64,000 nucleotides of DNA from Paracoccaceae bacterium (lineage in GTDB: Bacteria > Pseudomonadota > Alphaproteobacteria > Rhodobacterales > Rhodobacteraceae): NCBI GenBank assembly GCA_019911965.1, contig JAIOJF010000028.1, positions 16,637 to 80,636 of the forward strand, written 5' to 3'. A program made the translations under genes and the position numbers. Under the pieces are notes generated by a model. The model was given only the letters and a program-made list of their open reading frames with translations. It made no database searches and was not told where the DNA came from. Below, in pieces: positions 36,140 through 46,218 of this stretch. Each line of letters starts with the position of its first letter. Positions within the stretch are counted from its first letter, which is position 1.

Positions 36140-36239
36140 TCGCGGCATTCGCGCGGCTATCGGGCGAACCCGCCGTTCGGGCGCTTGTCTTCGGGTGTGA
36201 ATTCTGAGACCGTCGCGGCGAAATCCGGACGAGGAAGAC

Positions 36240-37532
36240 ATGTCAGATATCCAGGCAATGATGGCACGGCGCGAGCGCCTGCTGGGACCGAACGTCACCG
36301 CATTCTATCAGGAGCCGGTGCATATCGTGAAGGGCGAGGGCGTCTGGCTGTGGGATGCCGACGGGCGGCAATATCTCGATTGCTACAACAATGTGCCGCA
36401 TGTCGGCCATTGCCATCCGAAGGTGGTGGCGGCGATTGCCAAACAGGCGGCGACGCTGAATACCCATACCCGCTATCTGCACGAGGGCATTCTGGATTAT
36501 GTCGAGGCGCTGACGGCGAAATTCGATGCCAGCCTGACCTCGGCGATCATGGTCTGTTCGGGCTCCGAGGCGAACGATATCGCGCTGCGCATGGCCCAGG
36601 CGGCCACCGGCAAGACCGGCATTATCGCCACCGACATGACCTATCACGGCAATACCGCGCTGGTCAGTCAGCTCAGCACCCGCAAGCCGCCAATCGGTGG
36701 CTTTGCCCCGAACCTGCGGCATGTCACCGCCCCGGATTCGCTACGCCCCGAAGGTGGCCAGCCGGGCCAGCCCTTTGCCGATGCCTTCGCGGCCGGGGTC
36801 GAGGCGGCGATTGCCTCGCTGGATGAGGCCGGGTTCGGCACTGCCTGCCTGATCATCTGCCCGTTCTTCGCCAATGAAGGTTTCCCCGATCTGCCGAAAG
36901 GTTTCCTTGACAAGGCCATCGCGGCGGTGCGCCGGGCCGGGGGGGTCATCGTCGCCGACGAGGTGCAGCCGGGCTTCGGCCGCCTTGGCAGCCATTGGTG
37001 GGGCCATGAACGCGCCGGGTTCAGCCCCGAAATCGTGACCATCGGCAAACCGATGGGCAATGGCCATCCGGTCGCCGCCGTGGTCGCCGGGCAGGACACT
37101 CTGGCGGCGTTCCGCAATGCGTTCGGCTATTTCAACACCTTCGGCGGCAACCCGGTTTCCTGCGCTGCCGCGATGGCGGTGCTGGAGATCATCGAGGAAG
37201 AAGGGCTGGTGGAAAACGCCCGCATAGTCGGTGAATATGCGCTGGCCGGGTTGCGGGAACTGGCCAGGGCACATCCGGTGATCGGCGATGTGCGTGGCTC
37301 CGGCCTGTTCTTCGGGGCCGAGATGGTGCTGGATTCCGACATGACGCCAGCGGGCGATTACACCGGGCGGCTGGTCGAGGGGATGAAGGCGCGCGGCATC
37401 CTGCTGAACCGTCTGGGCAAGGATTACGCCACCCTGAAAATCCGCCCGCCGATGGTGTTCAGCCGCGACAATGCCGATCAGTTGATCGACACGCTGGGCA
37501 AGGTCCTGGCCGAAACCCCGGTCGCCCCGTGA
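36240..37532 (+). CDS. Class III (PLP-dependent) aminotransferase or phospho-lyase
   Basis: A fold-type I PLP enzyme of 430 aa with GSEANDIALRMAQAATG, VIVADEVQPGFGRLG (Asp contacting PLP) and the Schiff-base Lys in IVTIGKPMGNGHPVAAVV. Strong features resemble the AGXT2-like subgroup, which includes ethanolamine-phosphate and 5-phosphohydroxy-L-lysine phospho-lyases; these act on phosphorylated amino alcohols. Its partner gene is a small-molecule kinase whose GTG overlaps this stop. A phospho-lyase following that kinase is therefore likely, but a simple aminotransferase is possible. Confidence 0.85.
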   Translation: MSDIQAMMARRERLLGPNVTAFYQEPVHIVKGEGVWLWDADGRQYLDCYNNVPHVGHCHPKVVAAIAKQAATLNTHTRYLHEGILDYVEALTAKFDASLTSAIMVCSGSEANDIALRMAQAATGKTGIIATDMTYHGNTALVSQLSTRKPPIGGFAPNLRHVTAPDSLRPEGGQPGQPFADAFAAGVEAAIASLDEAGFGTACLIICPFFANEGFPDLPKGFLDKAIAAVRRAGGVIVADEVQPGFGRLGSHWWGHERAGFSPEIVTIGKPMGNGHPVAAVVAGQDTLAAFRNAFGYFNTFGGNPVSCAAAMAVLEIIEEEGLVENARIVGEYALAGLRELARAHPVIGDVRGSGLFFGAEMVLDSDMTPAGDYTGRLVEGMKARGILLNRLGKDYATLKIRPPMVFSRDNADQLIDTLGKVLAETPVAP

Positions 37533-38485
37533 GCGAGGCCGAAGCAGGAACCGCGCTGGCGCATTGGGACAATGACGGCAGCGCCCCCGCCCTGATTTCA
37601 CACCGCGAGAACGCGGTGTACGAGGTGCGGCTGGCGGATGGTCGGCGTGCCGCCCTCAGGCTGCATCGCCCCGGCTACAATTCCACGCCCGAGATTGCCT
37701 CGGAATTGTGGTGGATGCAGGCGCTGGCGGCGCGCGGTTTCCCGGTGCCTTCGCCGGTTGCGGCGCGGTCGGGCGATCTGACGGTGCCGCTGGCGGGGGA
37801 CCGGCTGGCCACCATGCTGGACTGGGCCTCGGGTGCGCCGCTCGGCAGCGGAGGCGAGCCGCTGGGCGGGACGCTGGCCGAGCAGGAGGCGCTCTACCGG
37901 CAGGTCGGCGCGTTGCTGGCACGGTTTCACGATGAATGCGATGCGCTGGTCCTGCCCGCCGACTTCACCCGCCGCGACTGGAATATCGACGGATTCCTTG
38001 GCGAGGAACCGCTCTGGGGGCGGTTCTGGGACAATCCGGCGCTGTCGGCCAGCGACCGCGCGGTGGTGTTGCAGGCGCGTGCCAGGGCGCGGGCGGATCT
38101 GGCGGCCTATCTGGACCGTGGCGCGGATTGTGGGCTGATCCATGCCGATGGCTTGCGCGAGAACATTTTCCGCGATGGCGACACCCTGACGCTGATTGAT
38201 TTCGACGATGCCGGTTTCGGCTTTCGTCTGTATGATCTGGCCACCGCCGTGTCGCAGGCGATTGACGATACGTCCTACCCTTCGCTGACAGCGGCGGTGC
38301 TTCAGGGCTATGCAAGTGCTCGCCCGCTGGACAGGCAGGCCGCCGCGCTGATGCCCCTGTTTGCGATGCTGAGATGCTTTGCCTCGCTCGGCTGGGTGAT
38401 GCCGCGCCTGGCCCCGGATCATCCGCAATGGGCACGATCCGCCGAACGGGCGGTGCGTACCGCGCGGGCCTATTCCGGTGCCTGA
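37529..38485 (+). CDS. Aminoglycoside-phosphotransferase-fold small-molecule kinase
   Basis: APH/choline-kinase-like kinase of 318 aa. The catalytic loop is His205-Ala-Asp207 ... Asn212 (HADGLRENIF) and the metal motif is Asp224 in LIDFDDAGFG. It is related to homoserine kinase type II and hydroxylysine kinase. It starts at GTG 37529, overlapping the aminotransferase stop (GTGA), so coupling is likely. Together they could phosphorylate and then eliminate phosphate from an amino alcohol. Its 3' end overlaps the convergent reductase gene by 16 bp. Confidence 0.85.
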   Translation: MSEAEAGTALAHWDNDGSAPALISHRENAVYEVRLADGRRAALRLHRPGYNSTPEIASELWWMQALAARGFPVPSPVAARSGDLTVPLAGDRLATMLDWASGAPLGSGGEPLGGTLAEQEALYRQVGALLARFHDECDALVLPADFTRRDWNIDGFLGEEPLWGRFWDNPALSASDRAVVLQARARARADLAAYLDRGADCGLIHADGLRENIFRDGDTLTLIDFDDAGFGFRLYDLATAVSQAIDDTSYPSLTAAVLQGYASARPLDRQAAALMPLFAMLRCFASLGWVMPRLAPDHPQWARSAERAVRTARAYSGA

Positions 38486-39018
38486 CCGCCTTCGATTTCC
38501 GCCCGCAGCCGCGCCATCAGCCGGTGCAGGCCGGATTGCTGGCTTTCCGCCAGCAGCCTTCCATCCTCGCCAAACGCCGCGGCGGCATCCGGCACGACAA
38601 AGGCCGCGCCCTGCAGCAGGTTGGTGTTGAAGCTGGCCAGCGCGTGGCGCAGGGTGAACTGCGCCACCTCGCCGCCTGATCGCCCGGCGGCCGAGACAAT
38701 CGCCACCGGCTTGCCGATCAGGGGCTGCGGCTTGTCGCGGCTGATCCAGTCCAGCGCATTCTTCAGCACGCCGGGGATCATCTTGTTGTATTCCGGGGTG
38801 GCGATGACGATGGCATCGGCGGCGCGGATCTGCGCGTTCAGGATGCGCACCTTGTCCGGCAGGCCATGCGCATCCTCGACATCGCCATCGTAAAGCGGCA
38901 GGCGCAGATCAGCGATATCCACCGTGCAATCACCGAACAGGCGGATCGCCTCGTGCAGCAGGGCGGTATTGCGCGAGGCCTTGCGCAGGCTGCCGGAGAT
39001 GGCAAGCAATCGGGGCAT
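38470..39018 (-). CDS. NADPH-dependent FMN reductase family protein
   Basis: Flavodoxin-like reductase (182 aa) with the FMN-binding GSLRKASRNTALLHEA loop near residues 9-24 and TPEYNKMIPGVLKNALDWISR, the classical second signature. Members reduce flavins, quinones or chromate with NAD(P)H, and the substrate cannot be told. The gene overlaps the kinase gene tail to tail. Confidence 0.92.
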   Translation of the reverse strand: MPRLLAISGSLRKASRNTALLHEAIRLFGDCTVDIADLRLPLYDGDVEDAHGLPDKVRILNAQIRAADAIVIATPEYNKMIPGVLKNALDWISRDKPQPLIGKPVAIVSAAGRSGGEVAQFTLRHALASFNTNLLQGAAFVVPDAAAAFGEDGRLLAESQQSGLHRLMARLRAEIEGGQAPE

Positions 39019-39076
39019 GGTGGCATCCTTGTTGGGTCAAGGGCTGATAGCGCATCATCGCCGCCGACCGCAACCG

Positions 39077-40048
39077 TCAGGTACCGCCCCGCCGCCGTGC
39101 CAGTTTTGCCACCAGGTTATCGCCCACGCCGGGGCGCGAGAACGGGCAGACCGTCACGCAGATGCCGCATCCGGCGGTTTCGTTGAAGAACGGCAGGCAT
39201 TTGTCGAAATTGACATACCATTTCTCGACCCCGCGCACGATCTGGCGTTCCGGCATGATCGCATCCGGCGGGCAGGCGTTGGAACAGACCTGACAGGCGG
39301 CGCAGAAATCCGCGGCGCCGAAATCGTCCGGGCTGTCGCATTCCAGCGGCAGGCTGGTCAGCACCGCCGCCAGCCGGAAGCACGAGCCGAACTTGCGGTG
39401 GATGATCGAGCCATGCTTGCCCAACTCGCCCATACCGGCGGCCAAGGCGGCGGGGATCACCGTCATCGGGCCGGCCAGCGGGCCGAATTCCGGCTCCGCC
39501 GCATGGCCCTGTTCCAGCAGAAATCCGGCCAGGTTCTTGGAGACCTGCATCCCCCTGGTGTACTTGTTCACCACCTCGACACCGGCCGAGATTTCCGGCG
39601 CGGCTTTCATGTTCTGGTAATCCATCGCAATCGCCAGCACGATGATATGGCTGAACGGTGCGCTGTAGCCTTCGTAAAACCAGTTCGGATCCAGCCGGGT
39701 GATGCCGACATCGCTGGCCCCGAATGCAAACGCTTTCTCGCGGATCAGGGCGGTCCAATCGGTGGCGCTGCGACTGGTGGCCTTGGCGGCCTGTTCGGGC
39801 AGCGGAATGGCCGTCAGCCGGGCGCGTTCGCGGCGGCTTTCGTCAAGGCTCGGATCGGCGTTCTTCTGGTAGAACCACTTCTGCACCTGACCGAAGGTGA
39901 TCTGGTCCGGATCGTGCCAGTAGACATGGCGCGGGCGGCGGAACCCGGCCTCGTTCAGGCCGTTGATCTGGTTGCCCGACGCATCCGGCCAGAGCGCCAT
40001 CTGTTCGGGATCAGGGGTGAAGGTTCGGTCGCGCATGATGGCGATCAT
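39077..40048 (-). CDS. 4Fe-4S ferredoxin-type protein, QueG/reductive-dehalogenase-like
   Basis: The 323-residue protein ends with two 4Fe-4S motifs: C-x2-C-x2-C-x3-CP in FCAACQVCSNACPPDAI and a second with CLPFF, then CGICVTVCPFSRP. The N-terminal 220 residues include a GASDVGITRLDPNWFYEG segment seen in proteins related to epoxyqueuosine reductase and reductive dehalogenases. No Tat signal is seen, so it is probably cytoplasmic. A cobalamin-binding core was not verified. An ATG at 40036 (MRDRTF) is an alternative start. Confidence 0.75.
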   Translation of the reverse strand: MIAIMRDRTFTPDPEQMALWPDASGNQINGLNEAGFRRPRHVYWHDPDQITFGQVQKWFYQKNADPSLDESRRERARLTAIPLPEQAAKATSRSATDWTALIREKAFAFGASDVGITRLDPNWFYEGYSAPFSHIIVLAIAMDYQNMKAAPEISAGVEVVNKYTRGMQVSKNLAGFLLEQGHAAEPEFGPLAGPMTVIPAALAAGMGELGKHGSIIHRKFGSCFRLAAVLTSLPLECDSPDDFGAADFCAACQVCSNACPPDAIMPERQIVRGVEKWYVNFDKCLPFFNETAGCGICVTVCPFSRPGVGDNLVAKLARRRGGT

Positions 40049-40116
40049 ACGCGATTCGGGTTCGTTGAGAAGGGGGTCTCAGCTACGTTGCGCGATGCGG
40101 TCGGGCATGGCGTTTG

Positions 40117-40653
40117 TCAGTTCGCAACATCCGGCGGCGCGGCGGGGGTGCGAATGCCCGAACGGCGCATCCGTTCCAGTTCGGAATAACGATCCAGCGT
40201 CTGCGGTTCGTAAGCGCCGAAATAGACCGTCACACCGAAAATCCGCTCCAGCAGCCGGCCACGGTTGCGCTTGCGGAACTCGATATCCTCTTCCGCCAGA
40301 ACGGTGCGGATATCCGACGACACGCCATAGCGCGAAGCCGCCGCGACGATACCCTGATCGCCCCGGTCAATGCCCGTGCGGTTCAGCCGCTTCGGGTTGC
40401 CGCCCATCGCGGCCACGGCATCCGCCTGCGGCGTCGGATCGGTCAGGTTGCTGCCGCCCGGCGTGGGTTCGGGCAGGGCGGTGTAATCCGACGGCGCTTC
40501 CAGGGGTTTGGTCGGCAGGATGGCAAATTCATCCGGACCCGAGCCCGAGCGCAGGTTCATCATGCCGCCAAGCTTGCCTTCGCCGCGCGAACAGCCCGTG
40601 ACCGCCAGTGCGGAAACCAGCGTGACAAGCAGCGTTATCTTCACCTTGGCCAT
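40117..40653 (-). CDS. DUF3035 outer-membrane lipoprotein
   Basis: A 178-residue lipoprotein with a signal peptide and lipobox ALAVTGC (Cys near residue 21). The mature part is DUF3035-like, with GPDEFAILPTKPLEAPSDYTALPEP. In Caulobacter, BamF of this family belongs to the outer-membrane-protein assembly complex. ATG 40653 is chosen since GGAGG lies five bases upstream; a TTG at 40665 is a less likely start. Downstream of lspA on the same strand, so the lipoprotein is encoded next to the signal peptidase that processes it. Confidence 0.85.
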   Translation of the reverse strand: MAKVKITLLVTLVSALAVTGCSRGEGKLGGMMNLRSGSGPDEFAILPTKPLEAPSDYTALPEPTPGGSNLTDPTPQADAVAAMGGNPKRLNRTGIDRGDQGIVAAASRYGVSSDIRTVLAEEDIEFRKRNRGRLLERIFGVTVYFGAYEPQTLDRYSELERMRRSGIRTPAAPPDVAN

Positions 40654-40704
40654 CTCATCCTCCAAGACCCCTGATGCGGGGTTTAGCGGGTTTTTTGCGG
40701 CGCG

Positions 40705-41175
40705 TCACGCCCTCGCGTCGTCTTTTCCTGCGAACAGGATCAGCCCGGCAGCACCGGCGAAAATCGCCGCGTCGGCAACATTAAAAGCATATGGATTGGC
40801 GATCCCGCAACAGGACATGTTCAGAAAATCCGCAACCGCGCCATAAACGACCCGGTCCAGAGCGTTTCCCAAAGCCCCGCCGACCACCAGACCGGCGGAA
40901 ACCTGCGCAAGCGGGCGTTTGAAGCTGCGCGACCAGTGGATGATCCAGCCCGAGATCGCCAGCGCCAGCGCGATCAGCACCCAGCGCATCGCCTGGGCAT
41001 CATTGGCGAACAAGCCGAAATTCACCCCCTGGTTCCAGGCCATGCGGAAGGTGATGAAGGGCGGCCAGACTTCGATCTGGCCGAGATTGCGCAGATCCAT
41101 CGCCCGCACGATGGCCCATTTCGACACCTGATCGAGGATCAGGATCAGCAGGGTTGTGGCCAGGACACGGATCAT
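40705..41175 (-). CDS. lspA: Lipoprotein signal peptidase (signal peptidase II)
   Basis: LspA (156 aa) cuts prolipoproteins before the lipidated Cys. It has about four transmembrane helices, the N-terminal LILDQVSKW motif, WNQGVNFG, and the catalytic Asp region [19 protein letters not shown] with [13 protein letters not shown] 41175 begins the first helix (MIRVLATT); the open frame extends further to 41226. It is followed by the DUF3035 lipoprotein and preceded by purH on the same strand. Confidence 0.94.
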   Translation of the reverse strand: MIRVLATTLLILILDQVSKWAIVRAMDLRNLGQIEVWPPFITFRMAWNQGVNFGLFANDAQAMRWVLIALALAISGWIIHWSRSFKRPLAQVSAGLVVGGALGNALDRVVYGAVADFLNMSCCGIANPYAFNVADAAIFAGAAGLILFAGKDDARA

Positions 41176-41185
41176 CGCAGCGCTC

Positions 41186-42778
41186 TCAATGCCGGAAATG
41201 CCGCATGCCGGTGAACACCATTGCAAGCCCGGCCTCGTCCGCCGCCGCGATCACCTCGTCGTCGCGCATCGACCCGCCGGGCTGGATCACGCAAGTGGCC
41301 CCCGCCGCCGCCGCCTCAAGCAGGCCATCGGCAAACGGGAAGAACGCATCAGATGCCACCGCCGACCCGATGGTCAAGGGTTGCGGCAGGCCCAGGGCTT
41401 CGGCCATGCGTTCGGCCTTTTTCGCCGCGATCAGGGCGCTGTCCAGGCGGCTCATCTGCCCGGCGCCAACACCCACCGTCGCGCCGTCCTTCACATAGAC
41501 GATGGCGTTCGATTTCACATGCTTGGCCACGCGCCAGGCAAACATCAGATCCGCCATCTGTGCCGGTGTCGGGGCCTTCTTCGTCACCACCTGCAAATCC
41601 GCCGCCGCGACATGGCCATTGTCGCGGGTTTGCGTCAGGAAACCACCCGCCACCTGCCGGAAGGTCAGGCCGGGCGCGCCGGGATCGGGCAGGCCGCCGG
41701 TGGTCAGCAGGCGCAGGTTCTTTTTAGCGGCGAACACCTCGCGGGCCGCGTCCGATGCAGACGGCGCGATCACCACTTCGGTGAAAATCCCCACGATTTC
41801 CTCTGCCGTCGCCGCGTCCAGCTCGCCGTTCAGCGCCACGATGCCGCCGAATGCGCTGGTGCGGTCGCAGTCAAACGCCGCGCGATAGGCGTCCAGCAAT
41901 GTGGCCCCGCGCGCCACGCCGCAGGGGTTGGCGTGTTTGATGATCGCCACGGCAGGGCCATCGGCGGGATCGAATTCGGCCACCAGCTCGAACGCCGCAT
42001 CGGTATCGTTGATGTTGTTGTAGCTGAGCGCCTTGCCCTGATGCTGCAAGGCCGTCGCAACGCCGGGCCGGTTGGAGCCGTCCTTGTAAAACGCCGCCGC
42101 CTGATGCGGGTTTTCGCCGTAGCGCAGCGTTTCGGCGAGGGTTCCGGCAAAGGCGCGGCGTCGCGGCGCGGCCAGATCCAGCGCGCCCGCCAGCCAGTTT
42201 GAGACCGCCGCATCATAGGCCGCGGTGCGCGCATAGGCAGTCTGCGCCAGCTTGCGGCGGAATTTTGCACAAGTGCCGCCCTCATGCTGATCCATGTCGC
42301 CCAGCAGGCGGTCGTAATCGGCCACATCCACCACCACGGTAACGAAGGCGTGGTTCTTGGCGGCGGCGCGGATCATCGCCGGGCCGCCAATGTCGATGTT
42401 TTCGACGCAGGTGTCATAATCGGCACCCTTGGCCACGGTTTCCTCGAACGGGTAGAGGTTGACCACCAGCAGATCAATCGCGCCGATACCATGCGCATCC
42501 ATCGCCGCCAGATGTTCGGGATTGTCGCGCAGCGCCAGCAATCCGCCATGCACCATCGGATGCAGGGTTTTCACGCGGCCATCCATCATCTCGGGAAATT
42601 CCGTCACCTCGGACACATCGCGCACCGGCAATCCGGCGGCGCGGATCGCGGCAGCGGTGCCGCCGGTGGACAACAGCTCGACCTTGCGTTCGACCAGCGC
42701 GCGGGCCAGATCAATCAGGCCGGTCTTGTCGGATACGGACAGAAGGGCGCGGCGCACAGGCGTCGGTTTGCTCGGCAT
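41186..42778 (-). CDS. purH: Bifunctional AICAR transformylase/IMP cyclohydrolase
   Basis: PurH (530 aa) performs the last two steps of IMP synthesis. The N-terminal IMP cyclohydrolase domain has [30 protein letters not shown] and [16 protein letters not shown]. The transformylase domain has the catalytic Lys-His in [12 protein letters not shown] and the C-terminal [16 protein letters not shown]. It is of full length. Only 10 bp separate it from lspA, so the two are probably co-transcribed. Confidence 0.97.
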   Translation of the reverse strand: MPSKPTPVRRALLSVSDKTGLIDLARALVERKVELLSTGGTAAAIRAAGLPVRDVSEVTEFPEMMDGRVKTLHPMVHGGLLALRDNPEHLAAMDAHGIGAIDLLVVNLYPFEETVAKGADYDTCVENIDIGGPAMIRAAAKNHAFVTVVVDVADYDRLLGDMDQHEGGTCAKFRRKLAQTAYARTAAYDAAVSNWLAGALDLAAPRRRAFAGTLAETLRYGENPHQAAAFYKDGSNRPGVATALQHQGKALSYNNINDTDAAFELVAEFDPADGPAVAIIKHANPCGVARGATLLDAYRAAFDCDRTSAFGGIVALNGELDAATAEEIVGIFTEVVIAPSASDAAREVFAAKKNLRLLTTGGLPDPGAPGLTFRQVAGGFLTQTRDNGHVAAADLQVVTKKAPTPAQMADLMFAWRVAKHVKSNAIVYVKDGATVGVGAGQMSRLDSALIAAKKAERMAEALGLPQPLTIGSAVASDAFFPFADGLLEAAAAGATCVIQPGGSMRDDEVIAAADEAGLAMVFTGMRHFRH

Positions 42779-42825
42779 TTTCAGGGAACCTTATTTTGGG
42801 GTCGCGCCACGGGTGCGGGGCGCAG

Positions 42826-44565
42826 TCAGAGCGATCGGTCGGGCGGGTCGGCATCGTTGGCAAGCGACAGCGACCAATTTGCCTGGCTGGAATAATCCAG
42901 AACCGTGTCGGTTAAAACGATCTGTTTTGTCGCGCGGGGTTTCAGCCGTGACTGATCCAGATAGATGCTGGATTCCAGCGCCATATCCGCCGACCCTTCC
43001 GAGCGGAAAATCCAGGTCTCGCCGGTTGGCAGCGCCAGCGAGATCGCCCGCCCGCCGAGATCGATCTTCGCCACCACCTCGGGATGCAGATGGAAGCGGA
43101 TGGCGAATTGCACACCGGACAGGCGGGTCTGGTTCATCACCTCCTCGAACCGGATGCGGTTGCTTTCCGACAAGGCGCCAAGCGTGTCCTGCCCGCTCAG
43201 AAGCCGCCCGCCGCTGCCCAGTTCCAGGCGGCGCACATGGATCAGGCCATGCGTCGGCGAATAGCCGTCATGCGTGGCTAGAAGGGTCTGGCCGTGCAGG
43301 CTGGTTGAACGCTGCGCCTCCACCTTGGTGGGGATTTCCGTCAGCCATTCGCTGCGGCCCGCGTCACTTTTAGGCGCGAACCGCGAGGATGAATAGCGAT
43401 CCACCGCCAGCGTGGAATGCGACGGCGTGGTACGTGCCGCCCGCCGCCATTCGCCGCCGAACCAGACACCCGATCCGCAATTGACAACCAGCGGATGCCG
43501 CCCCGAAATCAGCTCGAACGCCAGCGTCGAGGCATGGGCATTGCCCGAGGCCAAACCGCTGGCCGGTGCCGCCGCATCGACGATCACCGAGCTTCGCCCC
43601 GAGGCGAGGCGAGCATAGCCCATCGCCAGCCCGTCCAGCGGACTGGCGCGAACGCCTGAAGCCGCCAGCGCCTGATCCAACTGCCCCTCGCGGCCCGGCC
43701 CGCCACCGTGGAACCGCGCCAGCGTGCCATCGCTGTGGCGCAAGGCCCGCAGGGTCGGGGCGATCCGCGCGATCGCCAGCAGATGCGCAGGCTGCGGCAT
43801 ATGCCCGGCCTCGCTCAACGCCGAGGCGGCCCAGGTCAAAAGGTCGAAGGTTTCCAACAAGGCCTCGGGATTGCGCGACGGGATGCCGCCATCGGGCGCG
43901 ATGCCAATGGCACATTCCTCGGCAATGGCATGTGCTGCGGGCAGGACCAGATCATCCGCGCCTTCCAGCGCCAGCCCGGCATAGATCAGGCCGGTCAGTG
44001 CCTCCAGCCGGGGCTGGCCCGCCGGAGCCGCCTGCCAGCGCCGTTTCAGGAATTGCGTCTGGCGTGCCAGGTTGCGGAAATAGCGGTCCGATTGCGCTTT
44101 CTCCATGCCCTTCAGCAGAAACACCGCATGGTTGATCCAGCGGATCAGCCGCCGCCCGGTCAGCGCCGGGTCCCAGCCGGGGCCATGCCCGCGCCCGAAA
44201 AGATCGATCCATTCCAGCAGCCAGGCCTGCGCCTGTAACCGCGCCCCCCGATCCCCCAGCGCGGCCAGATCGTCCAGCCAGGTGAAGCTCTGCAGCTCGG
44301 CCTCGAAGGCGGCATCGGGATTGGCCAGCGACCAGATGGATTGATCGGGTGCCTCGATCAGTTGCCCGGCAAAGCGGAAGTTCCCGGCGCGAAGCTGGCG
44401 GCCACGGGCATACGAGCCGATGGTTTTCGGCTCCGGCATCGAAACGAACGCCGTGACGGGCGAGGCGAACCCCGCCAGCCGGGCGTGCAGCCGGTTCATC
44501 CACCGGCCCCGCACCTGATCCAACTGCGCCGCCAGCGCGCCGCCGGCAAGGGACTTGTCGCTCAT
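42826..44565 (-). CDS. Heparinase II/III family protein
   Basis: The 579-residue protein has an alpha/alpha-toroid N-terminal half (about 60-330), with GPGWDPALTGRRLIRWINH. The C-terminal beta-rich region includes FELISGRHPLVVNCGSG and WRRAARTTPSHSTLAVD, the conserved heparinase II/III core. The family degrades sulfated or uronic-acid polysaccharides. No signal peptide is visible, so the enzyme might be cytoplasmic or the family relation distant. In Rhodobacterales this gene commonly sits between rsmB and purH, as here. Confidence 0.85.
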   Translation of the reverse strand: MSDKSLAGGALAAQLDQVRGRWMNRLHARLAGFASPVTAFVSMPEPKTIGSYARGRQLRAGNFRFAGQLIEAPDQSIWSLANPDAAFEAELQSFTWLDDLAALGDRGARLQAQAWLLEWIDLFGRGHGPGWDPALTGRRLIRWINHAVFLLKGMEKAQSDRYFRNLARQTQFLKRRWQAAPAGQPRLEALTGLIYAGLALEGADDLVLPAAHAIAEECAIGIAPDGGIPSRNPEALLETFDLLTWAASALSEAGHMPQPAHLLAIARIAPTLRALRHSDGTLARFHGGGPGREGQLDQALAASGVRASPLDGLAMGYARLASGRSSVIVDAAAPASGLASGNAHASTLAFELISGRHPLVVNCGSGVWFGGEWRRAARTTPSHSTLAVDRYSSSRFAPKSDAGRSEWLTEIPTKVEAQRSTSLHGQTLLATHDGYSPTHGLIHVRRLELGSGGRLLSGQDTLGALSESNRIRFEEVMNQTRLSGVQFAIRFHLHPEVVAKIDLGGRAISLALPTGETWIFRSEGSADMALESSIYLDQSRLKPRATKQIVLTDTVLDYSSQANWSLSLANDADPPDRSL

Positions 44566-44650
44566 CTCGGTGTTGCCGGTCCTTCGGGTGTGGTGGTTGT
44601 TTCCAGCATAGTCAGCCGCCCCGGCGCTGTCACCCGGTCATTGCCTGCAA

Positions 44651-45946
44651 TCATGCCGCCCCGCGCTGCAACAGCGCCATGTAAAAGCCATCCATGCCGC
44701 CCCGGTCGGCCCAGTAATCCGGGCGCAGGCGCAGACCGCCTTCCGCTGTCAGCCAGCCCGGTTCAACCCCCAGGGCGGCCAGATCCGGCGGCATGACGGT
44801 CAGGCCGGGATGGCGTTTCAGGGCGTCGGCAATCTGCACCTCGCCTTCGCGCGGCAGCAGCGAACAGGTGCAATAGACCAGCCGCCCCCCCGGTTTCAGC
44901 ATCGCCAAAGCGGCGTCGATCATGTCGGCCTGCACCTGGAACAGGCCCGACATATCGGCCCCGGCGCGGGCGAAGGGCAGGTCGGGATGGCGGCGGATGG
45001 TGCCGGTGGCCGAACAGGGCGCATCCAGCAGAACCGCATCGAACGGCGCATCGGGGGTCCAACTCAGCACATCGGCGGTGACAACATTCGCGCTCAGGCC
45101 AGTACGCTGCAGGTTCTCGGACAGCCGGTCCAGCCGCTCGGATGACAGATCGAGCGCCGTCACCGCCGCCCCGGCAGCGGCCAGTTGCAGCGTCTTGCCG
45201 CCAGGTGCCGCGCAAAGATCGAGCACCCTTGCCCCGGCAATATCGCCCAGCAGCCGCGCCGGCAGCGCCGCTGCGGCATCCTGCACCCACCAATCGCCGG
45301 TCTCGAATCCCGGTAGTGCGGTCAGTTGCGGACGCCCCTTAAGCCGCAGCGATCCGGTGGGCAGGATATCCGCCTCCAGACGCGCCGCCCAGTCCGCCGC
45401 CTCAGCCGGAGCCTTCAGCGTCAGATCGAACGCCGCCCCGCGCCCATGCGCCACTTCGATGGCACCAACCACCTGCCTGCCGAAATTCTTCGCCACCGGC
45501 TTGGCCAGCCATGATGGCAGCGCCTGCGGCGGCTGTGCCTTCCAGATCGCGGCACCACCTTCGGCAATCCGTCGGCCCACCGCATTGGTCAGCCCGGCCA
45601 GATTGCCCGCCTTGGCCGAGCCGCGCACGATGGCCACCGCCGCATTGACCGCCCCATGCGCCGCAACCCCCTCGGCCAGCATCTCGAACGCCGCCAGCCG
45701 CAAGGCGTTCCTCACCTTCAGGGGCGTCGGGCGGTCCAGAAAGGCGTCCAGCACCGCATCCAGCGCTGCCAGATGCCGCAATACGCCGGTGGCCAGGGCC
45801 TGCGCGCGCGCCCGCTCCGGCCCTGACAGCCGGGCAATCGGCCCGTCATCGGCACCCAGCAGGTCCGACATCAGCCGCTTGTCGAACAAGACCCCGTGCA
45901 GGATCTGCGTCGCGGCCAGCCGTGCATCAATTCCCAAGGCAGACAT
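44651..45946 (-). CDS. rsmB: 16S rRNA (cytosine-C5) methyltransferase RsmB
   Basis: NOP2/Sun-family m5C methyltransferase (431 aa) with an N-terminal NusB-like domain (about 1-130, with ARLAATQILHGVL). The C-terminal AdoMet domain has LCAAPGGKTLQLAAAG, the two catalytic Cys in LDAPCSATGTIRRHPD and YCTCSLLPREGE. It modifies C967 of 16S rRNA. It is divergent from the DUF1674 gene. Confidence 0.95.
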   Translation of the reverse strand: MSALGIDARLAATQILHGVLFDKRLMSDLLGADDGPIARLSGPERARAQALATGVLRHLAALDAVLDAFLDRPTPLKVRNALRLAAFEMLAEGVAAHGAVNAAVAIVRGSAKAGNLAGLTNAVGRRIAEGGAAIWKAQPPQALPSWLAKPVAKNFGRQVVGAIEVAHGRGAAFDLTLKAPAEAADWAARLEADILPTGSLRLKGRPQLTALPGFETGDWWVQDAAAALPARLLGDIAGARVLDLCAAPGGKTLQLAAAGAAVTALDLSSERLDRLSENLQRTGLSANVVTADVLSWTPDAPFDAVLLDAPCSATGTIRRHPDLPFARAGADMSGLFQVQADMIDAALAMLKPGGRLVYCTCSLLPREGEVQIADALKRHPGLTVMPPDLAALGVEPGWLTAEGGLRLRPDYWADRGGMDGFYMALLQRGAA

Positions 45947-46020
45947 ATGGGCATCCCTGTTGGCGTTTCCTGTCGCGGCCCTATATCATGCCCCGACCCA
46001 CCGCAAGAAGGCCGCGCCAC

Positions 46021-46197
46021 ATGCCCGATCCCGAACAAGACCTGCCGCCCGAAGCAAGGCGTGCCCTGGCCGAGGCCGAAGCCCGCCGCAAGGCCGCCCG
46101 GCCCGAGGCCCGCCCAACCGAGCTTGGTGGCCGCGACGGCCCCGAACCCACCCGTTTTGGCGATTGGGAAAAGAAGGGCATCATTTCGGATTTCTGA
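46021..46197 (+). CDS. DUF1674 protein (SDHAF4-like)
   Basis: A 58-residue acidic protein. Its C-terminus, GPEPTRFGDWEKKGIISDF, is the hallmark of DUF1674, whose mitochondrial member SDHAF4 helps assemble the flavinated succinate dehydrogenase subunit. Residues 8-30 are rich in Ala, Arg and Glu and helical. ATG 46021 is preferred over an upstream in-frame start at 45922, because conservation lies in the last 40 residues. Divergent from rsmB. Confidence 0.9.
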   Translation: MPDPEQDLPPEARRALAEAEARRKAARPEARPTELGGRDGPEPTRFGDWEKKGIISDF

Positions 46198-46218
46198 GGG
46201 CAGCCCCAATTCGGGTTT

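Noticed and set aside
39077..40048. Naming the Fe-S protein queG
   Set aside because: It has the twin 4Fe-4S motifs, but the N-terminal part differs from the usual QueG pattern; the cobalamin core was not confirmed.
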